From Tricholoma matsutake (taxonomy: Eukaryota > Basidiomycota > Agaricomycetes > Agaricales > Tricholomataceae), in NCBI GenBank assembly GCA_026075535.2, contig AP026549.1, positions 8,060,001 to 8,124,000 of the forward strand: a stretch of DNA of 64,000 bases, given 5' to 3'. This document shows, one piece after another, positions 54,491 through 64,000 of the stretch (its first letter is position 1; each line of letters starts with the position of its first letter). Position numbers and translations under genes: made by a program. Under the pieces are notes generated by a model. It ran no database searches and had not been told where the DNA came from. It was given only the letters and a program-made list of their open reading frames with translations.

Positions 54491-56340
54491 TCAGCCCCAA
54501 TGGCATGTTCCCAAGGGTTGCAGACTATTCTTTTGAATCCGCAGAGTCCAGCTTGGACTCAGTGACTGCTGTGCCACTTCTGGCTCCATGTCCTTCTCAC
54601 CACAGTAAAGGCAAAGTCCTTCCTTCATGCAGTGTTTGTGCTCTTCTCTGGTCAGTTTACTGTTCTTCCCCAACTTGTCAGAGATGGAATCTTCTGGTTT
54701 GCCCCTCTGAAAGTTATTATTCATTCTGGAGGAGGATTGGCTTGCATGATTAGAGTTGCACAAGGATTGAGGTTTGGACTGGGTGTTGGATTTAGAGTTG
54801 GAGTTGGAAGAACCTTTAGAATCCTTCTTTCCAGAGTTTCCAGAATTTCCAGGGGTCTTTGCTTTGAGATGGTTCTCCTCTTCCTGCATCCAGTAGATGT
54901 TATCAGCATTCTGAGCTTTTAGATGTAAGGATGGTAGTGTTTTGGGTCAACCACCCCACAACACTTCTATGGGAAGGTGGAGTGGAAGCCCATGGAAATA
55001 CTGGTTGCAAAGAGCAGCCTCATTCCACTTAACCCAGGATACAAGTTCCCAGAAGTCAACATTATACTTGACTTTTCTTCATTGTGGTTCTGAAAGGGCC
55101 TTCTCTGCATCCCTGACTGGGTCCTGAGGGCCAAAATTACCTTCCAGCTCACTGAGCAATATTTGGGAGGTTGATCATCAGGGTTGTCAGGATCAGGGTC
55201 ATCACCAGGGCTGTCAGAAACACTAGGGTCTTTGGGACTGCCAGGAAGTCCATCCTCTTTACATACTCAAGTGGAGTCATGTTCTGAGGGGTCTTCAGTG
55301 GCTCCTGAGTAGACATGAGGTTTGCACTTAGTGTTTAAAGGTCCAGTCCATAGGACCAAAAAAAGACCAAAACTGGACTGAACAGGACCAATTAGGACCA
55401 GACCAGTGGTCTATTTATGGACTGGTCTTTTGCAGTCCAGTTGCTGGTCTTTCATTTTGGAAAATATTGTAGGACCACAAAAAGACCAGTTTAAACCAGT
55501 TAAAGGGTCACATGTGCTACATACCCTTATAACCATTATTATTATGTTTAATTTGATTCTTGGTTCATCAAAAATGGTTAAGAACTGAGAAAGATATGAC
55601 CAAATCCATTTTGGTACAAGTATTTATTTTGTGCAACTTGTACAAGAATGACTTTGATTCTAACTCACTCAAATTTTCATCATTTTGCTTCATTCTATTT
55701 TTGGATATGGAGACTTTAAGTAGGCAAATATGCTCACCATCTATCAATGTAGGGTATGCATCACATAACTTATGGTTGTCACATTACATTTTGCCTGAGT
55801 CTTTAGGAGATGTAATTCAGTTTCAGTCATAGATATGTCAAATCTTTGTCAAATCTCTTAAGAATCAAATCAAATGACAGGTATTTACAAGCTCTACCGT
55901 GTTATATAATTTTTTTAATGTTCCAAGCAGTAATAGTTGAGATACAAATGGTTTATATTGGTACAACAAATTTTACACCAAAAAACTGGTCCAAACCAGT
56001 CTTTTTCCAGTCCATGGACCGCAATAGACCAGTCCTAGGTGGTCCGGTTCAGTCCCCCCAATATCTGGGTTGGTCCTAGACTGGCTGTGGTTGTGGTTTC
56101 CCCATTTGGAAGTCAAAAAACCAAACTGGACCAGACCTTAAAACACTATTTGCACTGATGGAAGGGGCTCCAGAGCTGATTTGTTGGAAAATGTTAGATG
56201 GTCTGGTTGATGCACCAAAGGTAGAAGTGGGTCTAGAGGAAGGAAGTATAGATCATTGGATTGCTGATAGACCTTGTACCATGCCTGCACAGTGGGAATT
56301 TCTTGTAGTCCATTGAGTCTGTGATTCTGTGCAGGTCATA
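54491..56340 (-). pseudogene. Element A gag, split by a MITE
   Basis: Minus strand: NGLQEIPTVQAWYKVYQQSN near 56315-56250 and HQPDHLTFSNKSALEPLPSV up to the MITE. After the MITE (55329-56148) it continues MSTQEPLKTPQNMTPLEYVK. Then capsid-like sequence in broken frames, a Ser/Asn/Lys-rich spacer (SNSNSKSNTQSKPQSL) and a zinc-knuckle-like CLYCGEK near 54600. The exact start is unclear. Confidence 0.65.
55329..56148. mobile_element. hAT-like MITE with 8-bp target duplication
   Basis: 820 bp with ends TAGTGTTTAAAGGTCCAG and (reverse complement) TAGTGTTTTAAGGTCTGGTC, flanked by TTTGCACT on both sides (55321-55328 and 56149-56156). An 8-bp duplication and a TAGTG-type terminus are hAT features. 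The interior near each end is full of GGACCAG/CTGGTC words in both orientations (subterminal repeats, typical hAT transposase sites). No transposase ORF is visible, so it is non-autonomous. Confidence 0.88.
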
Positions 56341-56917
56341 GGATAGGTTTAGAAAATGGTGAAAATTGATGAGAGAAGCATGAGTTTGTAAATACTGTTA
56401 AGTTCTAAGTTGGAATGGAAGTGGTCGTTGGATTTCTGGTTGGACCCAGTTGATAATTGTTGGAGGCTGCAAGGGAAGACAGAAAGGGGGAGGAAATTCA
56501 GTGGAATTCCAGAACAGATTCTACTTGGTGTGATGCACCAAGTGAAAGGGGACAGAAAGGACTTGGCTTTAACTTGTAAGAAGTTGCACCCTTCTCCTCA
56601 TCAAGTGTCCTAATTTCAAGACAAGGTTAAGAAGGAAGATATAGATTCCACAGGTTTTCTGGAGGAGAACAAGATAGAAGTTGAGGAAGACTTATATGAG
56701 GATTTTGAGTTAACTTGGTTGATTTACAAACTGCCTAATACAAGACAGAAATGGCTACATTAAATACTAAGGTTTGGAAGGAACCAGAATTACCAAGGCG
56801 GTGATAACTAGTAACTGGCCTCCCAAGGCAATGACCTGGAACTGTTTTGTCATATTGGAAATAAGGGAATTTCATCTCCAGGCTGTGCTGCAAGGCAGTA
56901 TAGCCATCCACCTTGTA
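56341..56917. other. Probable element A leader, unresolved
   Basis: AT-rich, CpG-poor. One plus-strand frame (56410-56613) has no recognisable motif. The region could contain the 5' leader or LTR of element A, but no matching LTR copy was found in the window. Confidence 0.3.
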
Positions 56918-57363
56918 AGATAGGGTTCATTCACTCCCAACCACATCACATGGCTAAAGAGTAACAAACTGTAACACATTAGGATTTCTCTAATTACTGT
57001 TTCCCTTAAATGTTTCTCTCAGAAGTAAAACCTAAGACCTCCATAAAATATCCTTCTGAAGAAGTTCTAGGTGCTTGATCACTTGATTCTGAGGATGGAG
57101 GAAAGTTATTAGAGCTAGGTCAAGCATTCATGGATATTGCTGGACATTGGTATAAAGTTGATTGAACCCTAATAACTTTCCTCCTTCTTCACAATTGAGG
57201 GATCGGTAACCTAGACTCTCTTTGCAAAATGTTATTTTCTGTGGATTATAGATTTTACATTTGAGAAAAACACTTGTTTGAAGCAGTGATTAGACAGATA
57301 GTTGTTGGTCACGATTTGTCACTCTTTCCATGTTATGTGGTTGGGAGTGAATGAACCCTATCT
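56918..57363. mobile_element. 446-bp MITE with TA target duplication
   Basis: Ends AGATAGGGTTCATTCACTCC and its near-perfect reverse complement extend about 57 bp inward, including CCAACCACATCACATGG and AAAGAGTAACAAACTGTAA against AAAGAGTGACAAATCGTGA. Flanking TA dinucleotides at 56916-56917 and 57364-57365 fit a Tc1/mariner-type 2-bp duplication. No coding capacity. Confidence 0.82.
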
Positions 57364-57989
57364 TATGTATTGAGAAAAAGACTTTCTATATATAGAAGGG
57401 CTGCATCAGGATGTTGGGGTGATGGGAGCACATCATTCTCAAGGATTGATGGGATTGATGGGAATTTGATAGGAATTTGATGGGGGCATTTTAGTGGGCA
57501 GAGATTGATGTGGAATTGATGGCAAAGTGATGGCAACACATAGTGGGCATTGTTTCATGGCCCAATTCCATATTTGGTAGTTCTTTGATGCAAATATTGA
57601 TGTGTACATGCACTGGAACATTTGGGTGTGTAATGGCTGTTTTGTGTGTGTGTAGGAACATTTGGGTGTGTACAGCTGTTTTGCATGCACATTGTAGCAT
57701 TGTGTGTGTGTAGTAAGTCTGTGAGGGCACCAGGCCTACAACTTTGGTGCATTTCAAAGTTTATGGATGATTTCATGGCATAGCTGTTTAAATATTACTG
57801 TTTGCTATCACCTGTATGATATGATTACTACAGTACATACATGTGGTGTTACCACCACAGTGTTTACATTAACACCATGGTTAAAAACTGTACCTGCAGG
57901 TACAGACTGTATGGTGTATGAACAGGTATGGTGTATGTTGGTATGGGTGCAGTAAACAAAAGACTCACCTGTGGTGCAAACACCTTAAG
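57364..57989. other. Low-complexity, internally repetitive stretch
   Basis: Repeats of TTGATGGGAATTTGAT-like words (57445-57530) and two copies of GGAACATTTGGGTGTGTA (57617 and 57656), separated by GTGTGTGT runs. No gene is recognised. It lies upstream of fragment G and may be part of it. Confidence 0.5.
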
Positions 57990-58413
57990 TGTGGTTGAGC
58001 ACAGAGAACCTTAATCTACAATGTCCTTCGAGGCAACTTGCTGAAAAGCAGGTGGGACCATATCCTATTACCAAGATCATCTCACCAAATGTGGTTGTGC
58101 TAAAATTACTCTGATGATTCAAAACTGATCTGGAGGTGAATGTATCCCAACTGTGTCCTTACCATCCACCTACCATTTTGGTCAGCAAATGTCACCTCAA
58201 GCTCATATTGAGGTAGAAGGTGCCCCAGAATATACAGTCAAAGAAATCCTAGATTCCCAACTTTGACAAAATAAAATGGAATTCTTGATAAAGTGGAAAG
58301 ACTATACCAATGAAAATAACTTATGGGAACCCAAGGAGAATTGTAAGTGAGTGCATAAAGCTATTGCTCAATTCTTTAAACTTAATCCAAATGTTCCACA
58401 TCATATTGTGTGA
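57990..58413 (+). mobile_element. G: chromovirus 3' fragment, plus strand
   Basis: Reads an integrase tail (EKQVGPYPITKIISPNVVVL, NVSQLCPY) and, after a frame change near 58195, a chromodomain: EVEGAPEYTVKEILDSQL, TGA stop, QNKMEFLIKWKDYTNENNLW, then VHKAIAQFFKLNPNVPHHIV. It is a relative of element B in the opposite orientation. The stop follows the same residue as in B, implying a shared ancestral mutation or a repeatedly mutated CGA codon. The rest of pol is missing upstream. Confidence 0.78.
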
Positions 58414-58817
58414 ATCAAGGGGATGGCAGAAGACCTTTGCATATACAGTGAGAACTTTTGGTTCAGACCCCACAGCCCCCCTCCCTGCCTTATATGGTAA
58501 TTTCCAGTCACATGCTTGACTTGACCAATTTTCAACAAACTGTGCTTATTATCACTCTACATATCCTAGGCACTATTCTGTTGTTTGTGGATGTGAAACA
58601 GGATGTGCAATCTTTGTGTGACATGTCCACCACCCTCAGGCACAATGGACCCCATAATGGCATGCTGAGCATGTTGCCAACATAAGTTTTTATTTTTGTG
58701 TTTCTGTAGTGAGTCGAGGGGGATCTCCTTATATCACACACCAAAAGAACACAAATAACGTATATATTTCATGTAATGGTAGTGGTAGTAAAAGATCATT
58801 ATGTAAATCGAGGACAG
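58414..58817. other. Spacer between fragment G and LTR D2
   Basis: No gene; possibly the 3' untranslated region or LTR start of fragment G. No matching copy within the window allows this to be settled. Confidence 0.35.
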
Positions 58818-59722
58818 TGATAGGTTGTCTCCTCAGCTCAAAGGCCGATACGTCATTCTAAACACATTCTAATCACATTGGCTAACTCCTACGAGGTCCC
58901 AGACGCAGTGCGACCCAGTCTATCGATTGTGATATCATATTGACCACGTCGAAACATCACCAGCGACATTGATCATACCCAGAGACCACATTGCACAACC
59001 TTAGGACTACCTCGAAAGCCCCTCAGATCCCTCTAAATGACCATCGAACATCCCCGATCAAACTTTGAACAGCCATGACCACAATCAAACATCATCGACC
59101 ATCGTCAAGTGTTATTGATTGATATTGAGAGACTATGAGCAACATCGGGCACTGCATTTGTTATCTAAATGGTGGAAAACCATGCACCAGAAGTATTCCA
59201 ACTCGTGCTCAAACCTGCTGATAGTAGGTCAGCCTCGTTCCAACTCCCTATTGCATACAGAACCCGCTGAATGGATTATTGCAAGACTTAGCACAGTTTA
59301 TACACAAAGGACAGTCTCTTTTTAGTTCTTTCCCTTTATTACTCCTTCATCATATGATATATCTTTTTCTTGTTCGGATTCCAGTCTCCTTTTTGGCCTT
59401 GTGCCTTAACTCATATCTTTTGCCTCATGTTCTACACATGTTTCTCATTCCATTTTAGGAAGTTTCTTTAAAACATATAAAACTCTGTAGTATCTACTTA
59501 AAAATGGAGGAAATCGTCTTCACCTATCATCTTGTATACAGTTATAAGCATCCAATCAATCTTCTAAAACAATCTAAGTCTCTATGAGGTTTCTCAATCA
59601 ACGAGAAACCTCTGCAATCATCGCATCCTCAATCTTCCTTCAATCCTCTTGTCGTTAGCACTAGCCACCATTCCAACATGTCCTAGCCATTGGCTATAGC
59701 CTTCATATACTATTGACCTATC
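58818..59722. repeat. D2: partial copy of LTR D
   Basis: Begins TGATAGGTTGTCTCCTCAGC and runs parallel to solo LTR D1 (40150 to about 41058) up to ...TTGACCTATC. The last roughly 260 bp of D1 have no counterpart: at 59722 the sequence switches to element F's downstream ORF. D2 shows more TG/CA in place of CG than D1. It is either a truncated LTR or a recombination junction. Confidence 0.8.
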
Positions 59723-61222
59723 CTTTTCCATTGTGGCTCCCGAAGAGCCACATCATTAGTCCCAGTGATCCCCCACCAGGGTTCAGTCATCAGAGGGGCA
59801 TCCTCTGAACGAGAGTTGGGAAGTTGCCGCAGACATTGCATGACGTCTGCAGCGATAGTAGACTCTTCTGAACGAGAGGAGTTGGTGGTGGCTGTTGCTG
59901 TAAGCCAGCTGACGGCATACTGATATCCTTCTCGGACTTCCTCATCCAAGACTCCCATAGAGGCAAGGTGTCTTATGACATCCTCTAAGGAGACTTGATT
60001 GTTGGTTATTGGCATAGGTTTCCAACAGTGCATGGGGGGCAGAGTGAGGCATTCCTGCTCTCGAATCCGTCGGTACAAGCCCAGCATAGCAAGTACCTCA
60101 GCAATATGAAGGGACAAGAGAATTTTGACCTCAGGGGATAGCCCTGAAGGGATTTGTTGACAAAGCAGGAGTTGCCCCCTGACATGAGGGAGCAAGACCC
60201 TCTGTTCGTCTAACATGGTACCAGGGTGGTGTCTCCACTGGTACAGATGTCGGTGCATGAACTGTGCCCACATTTCTGCGGAGTCCAGGAGTGAGGGTTG
60301 CTCCAGGCAATTTGGATCGTTGAGTCAGTGCAATCCTCGTGCTGACTGCATCTCAATGGGGAGCCAACTGGGTAATCTCCAGTGGGCAAGGGCATAGCTC
60401 ATCAGGGGTGTTTGAGCCCCTGCAGGAGTGTCATTAATGAAGCACATATACTCACACATTCGTTCTAGCATTGGGTAATTTCCAGAGGTATGGGCCAACT
60501 GGGACCAAGCATCAAATTCCTCAGTGGAGGGAGGTTGGGAAGAGGTGGGTATACCTCATTCATGTTAACATCCTCATTGGGAACGATGGGGTGGGGAGCA
60601 GAAGGTGGAGCAGGCCGTGAAATGGCTCTTGCATAGGAGTTACTCTGAGGCCTCTCAGGGTAAGGGGATGGCTCATGAGTACAAGCTCGTTTGGAGGATC
60701 GGCCTTCAAGCTCCTCTTTCAGATGCTCATTTTCACTCTCCAGGTTCTGGATGGTCTCCTGGAGGGCGTCGATGTCTTTCTCATATTCATCATACATGCA
60801 TTTGGCTCTGGCTAAGATACCAGAGTTAATGTTGGCATCTCGATGATCCCTTGCGTCGAAATATTGTTTATCATGGTCATACACGTGTAAAGTGTAGCTC
60901 TTGCAAATATTGCAAGTGCCTCGGTGAAGGACAATGCCTTCACCATTGATTCTCCAGTCTTTGTTGTTTGTTGAACTGGCGCCAACACCATCTTGTTGGT
61001 TTTGGTCTTCTCTAGCAGAACATCTGCTAGAACAGATGACTTCCTCCATCTTGCCAGGGCTTGGCGAACAGTGGATCCAAGTGAGGTTATGGCTCAAGCA
61101 CTCTCTGCTTCTCCTTCCCCCTTTGAGACCGGCCACTGGGGTCAGTCTCACACTTATGGCGAGGTTGCTTGTTTTTGTTGAAGTCCCCCATGGGGTCGTC
61201 TTTGTCTGGTGGTAAACTCGCC
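59710..61222 (-). pseudogene. Element F: extra ORF between pol and the 3' end
   Basis: Starts at ATG 61222 (MASLPPDKDDPMGDFNKNKQ), then switches frame to GIVLHRGTCNICKSYTLHVY and a coiled-coil segment YEKDIDALQETIQNLESENE, then a Pro/Ser-rich stretch (SRPAPPSAPHPIVPNEDVNM). Back in the first frame it reads STEEFDAWSQLAHTSGNYPM, ERMCEYMCFINDTPAGAQTP and MWAQFMHRHLYQWRHHPGTM, ending WKRIGQ at 59710. Frame switches and a TGA near 60326 show decay of what was one protein of roughly 450-500 residues. It sits where env-like or accessory ORFs occur in some Ty3/gypsy elements. There are no membrane segments or envelope features, and I recognise no domain. Confidence 0.65.
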
Positions 61223-61333
61223 ATGGTATAGACCAAGCGATGAGGGAAAAAAAAATGGAATTCTGTGCATTGTACTATACAGCAGTGGAGATTGAAAACA
61301 CGTTGATGGCCGATGTGACTTGAAATTTACCAA

Positions 61334-64000
61334 TCATTTAAGTATGTCAACGCACAGTGCCAGCTGCGCGTCTTTGCAGACCCTGCCAATCCTTGGCGCC
61401 AATAAGCACCAAGTAAGCATCAAGAGCTGCAAGGTCATTGCAGTTTGCCAATGGTTCCCAAGTGGTGTCACCCAGACTCCACTTAACTTCAAATTGGACA
61501 GTATGGCCACACCATTTGTGGGCTGTAATTTCTTCAACATACCATTCAGTGTCATCAGGTGCACTGAAGTCATATGCATCTGGGTAATGCCTGTTAGGAA
61601 ACATGGTGTCATCATTGGGATGGTGGGCCTCAATAGGCTGACATGGAAATGCTGGTGTAAATGCCGGCATTTAAGTTCTTTTGGAAGGTCCAACTCATAG
61701 TTGGATGTCTCAGGATAGGCTTGTAGGACCTTGTATGGTCCTACAAATTTAGGCAATAGTTTACTTGCGTGCCCTTTCAGTAGCGCAAGGTTTTTTGTGG
61801 ACAAGTAGACAAAGTCTCCTTGTTTAATATCAGGCTCTTCACACCAATGTTTATTAACATAGTGCTGCTGAAACACTCTTTCAGCAATGATGCTATCATG
61901 GACCACTGTCATGTTTCGCAGTGCATTCATTGCAAAAGTCCGCACACCAGGAGGAATGTGTTCCATGGAAGGAAGTTCTTGCATCATACGAGGCAAGAAG
62001 CCATAGTTGATCTTGAATGGGGCCATCCCCATTGCCCTGTTAATTGTAGAGTTTATCGCAAACTCTACCAAAGCTATGAATTTGACCCAATCTCTTTGAT
62101 TGGATGCAATGAACACTCACAGTATCTGAGCGACTGATCAATTTGTGTGTTCTGTAATTCCATCTGTTTGAGGATGGAATGAAGTGGACATGAGTATCTT
62201 GACATCCAAGATATGGTGCACTTCATGCCACCATTTGGATGTGAATTTGGAGTCTTGATCACAAGTGATCAAGCCAGGTAGCCCATGTAATCTTACAATC
62301 TCCTTCACAAATGTGGGAGATAGTTCAGAAGCTGTCGTTGTTGTGTTCATTAGTATTAAGTGGACCATCAACGACAGGTGGCAAATAATTACCCAGAGGT
62401 AATCAAATCCTTCGGACTCTGGAAAGGGTCCAATAAAGTCCATTCCAATGGACTCCCATGGTCTCAAGGGAGTTGGGAGCGAGTGCAATTTGCCTTGCAG
62501 GGAACGGTATCCTCCTTTCAAGCGTATACAATGCTCACAATTTCTCAACTTCACACTGAAGTCGAGGCCACCAATACCAACATCGGATGTACTCCGAAGT
62601 TTTGAGTGGCCCAAAATGTCCCACAATAGTGTGGGCCTGCTCAATTATACAACCATGCAGGGTCATACCTTTGGAAGTGGAGGTGGGGACGCACAAGACG
62701 TCCTCACCACCTTGGTTCTTCCTCCAGATGAAGTCATTCCGGATGCTCAAATCCGGGTGGTCCCCTGGATTTTCTACAACCTTCTGGAAAACTTGGTCAT
62801 TGATGTATCCTTTCTGGATGTTGTCGTTCATTGGATCCAACTCTGACATATGGATGTGAAGATCAGGTCCCTTAACCTGAGATGCATAAATTGAGGGGTT
62901 TTCCTCTGATTGTGGCTGTCCAGAAGAAGATGGATCTGCTCCTTCAGTATTCGCAGTCATTCTGGCTGCGGCTACATCCCACTCTTCGATAAGTTCTCAA
63001 AGAGCTCTAAGCTGTTCACTGACTTGCTTCTGCTGAGCAGCGGCGGAGCGAGTCTCAATTACTCAATTTTTTAATTCAAGGTGTCGATCCCATGGGAGGT
63101 CCTCATGGTTAGGATCAAGTTGTATGTCTGCGAAGATGTAGTGTTCGACTAATGGGGCATCATCCCAAGAGTCAAATTGGTAGTAGTGGGACAGAGCATT
63201 CACTACTTTGTTTAGTTTCCCTTTGACATATTTAATGTCAAAGTCAAAATGCGATAGGTACTCCATCCACCGGGTCTGCCTAGCAGAAAGTCTGTGCTGG
63301 GTCTGGAAGAATTCCAGCGCTTGGTGATCGGTGGTGACATCGATCCATCTACCGATCAGTTTGTCTTCCCACTTGAGGAAGGCCTCAAGTATGGCTATGG
63401 TTTCATGCTCAAAGGTACGGTAGTTCCTTTGAGCGTCTGAGAATTTCTTGGACAAGAAACCTGCAGGGCAGCAAGTTTGCCACTCAGGTCCTTGACCATA
63501 CATCACGCCAGTCCCAAAGACTGAGGCATCACAGATCACCCAGATTGGCTCAGGTGACTCTGGGTCGATCGGCTTCAGCACCGGTGTTGTGCAACAGATG
63601 TCCTTAATTATCTGGAAGCAGTGATCATGTAATGGCCACCATAGGAATGAGGTGCTGTTTTTAGTCATTGCAGAGAGTGGACTAGTATAAGCACTGATAT
63701 CTGGCAAGAAATGAGCCAGATATTGCACAAGTCCCAAGAATCTCTGGACTTTGTGATAGTTACAAGGTGTCTTCCACTCTCATACATGGGCCATCTTGTC
63801 GCTGTCTGCATGCAGCCCGTGCTCGTCAATCATATGACCTAGGCACTCTACCTTTTCAGCATACAGTTCACACTTCTCTGCACGAAGGTACAGAGCATGC
63901 TCATGTAGTTTGTTGAATATGAGCTCCAGATGTTTCTGGTGTTCCTCAATTATGTTACTAAACATGAAGATATCGTCCAAGTATGCATGGACAAATATTC
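61334..64000 (-). pseudogene. Element F pol: RT to chromodomain, runs off the end
   Basis: Minus strand N to C: RT end (LDDIFMFSNIIEEHQKHLEL, AEKCELYAEKVECLGHMIDE), a TGA at 63780-63782 before EWKTPCNYHKVQRFLGLVQ, RNase H (ICDASVFGTGVMYG, YRTFEHETIAILEAFLKWED, TTDHQALEFF), integrase zinc arm and core with IGMDFIGPF, ITCDQDSKFTSKWW and HPQTDGITEHTN (DDE complete). Then NYELDLPKELKCRHLHQHFH, VSLLRPT and a chromodomain TEWYVEEITAHKWCGHTVQF, EVKWSLGDTTWEPLANC. Integrase and RNase H are better preserved than in B and C. Upstream RT, protease, gag and the 5' LTR lie outside the window. Confidence 0.88.

Noticed and set aside
57180..57215. GGGATCGGTAACC near 57200 as the missing right terminus of the DUF6589-RecQ cassette
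   Set aside because: Only about ten bases match, it lies inside the TA-flanked MITE, and it is more than 10 kb from the cassette.

Overview
The window looks like a nuclear contig of a basidiomycete, most likely an Agaricomycete. The host genes have many short GT-AG introns of about 45-90 nt. Several families are typical of mushroom-forming fungi: a DUF6534 seven-helix membrane protein, a caspase-like (C14) protein, a DUF6589 protein paired with a RecQ helicase, and chromodomain-bearing Ty3/gypsy elements. Exon boundaries given here were read by eye from splice sites, frame continuity and family motifs; no search or RNA evidence was available.

From 1 to about 35 kb the sequence is gene-bearing and CpG-containing. 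In order it holds: a short tandem repeat and possible retroelement tail; a DUF6534 gene (-); a decayed cytochrome P450 (-); a 136-bp tandem duplication; a copper-fist transcription factor (-); alanine transaminase (-); the ribosome-associated J-protein zuotin (-); an intron-containing tRNA-Asn (-); HMG-CoA lyase (+) with a 6-nt microexon; an alpha/beta hydrolase (+); a decayed caspase-like gene (-); the U3 snoRNP protein Rrp9 (-); a Mg2+-type P-type ATPase (+); and a small secreted protein (+). The genes are independently transcribed housekeeping and accessory genes with no cluster logic. Zuotin and Rrp9 both serve the translation/ribosome system, but they are not adjacent partners.

A foldback element at 34.7-35.4 kb marks the edge of a transposon block that fills the rest of the window (about 35.6-64 kb). 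This block is CpG-poor and can be unpacked into nested insertions using target-site duplications (TSDs). An old minus-strand Ty3/gypsy element A was split inside RNase H by chromovirus B (36342-52647, TSD CCAGT). B was split inside reverse transcriptase by chromovirus C (37547-48661, TSD TCCTG). C carries a solo LTR D1 (TSD acgc/acac) and a DUF6589 + RecQ cassette. The 5' LTR of B carries solo LTR E (TSD CATAA). A also holds a hAT-like MITE with an 8-bp TSD. Downstream lie a TA-flanked MITE, a plus-strand chromodomain fragment G, a second partial D LTR, and another Ty3/gypsy element F that has an extra ORF after pol and runs off the end.

The strongest observations are the readable nesting order, Tf1-like self-priming sites in both B and C, parallel loss of the reverse-transcriptase YxDD motif in B and C through the same CpG-to-CpA change, the DUF6589-RecQ cassette whose terminal sequence recurs 9 kb away, and the HMG-CoA lyase microexon that supplies a metal-ligand histidine.
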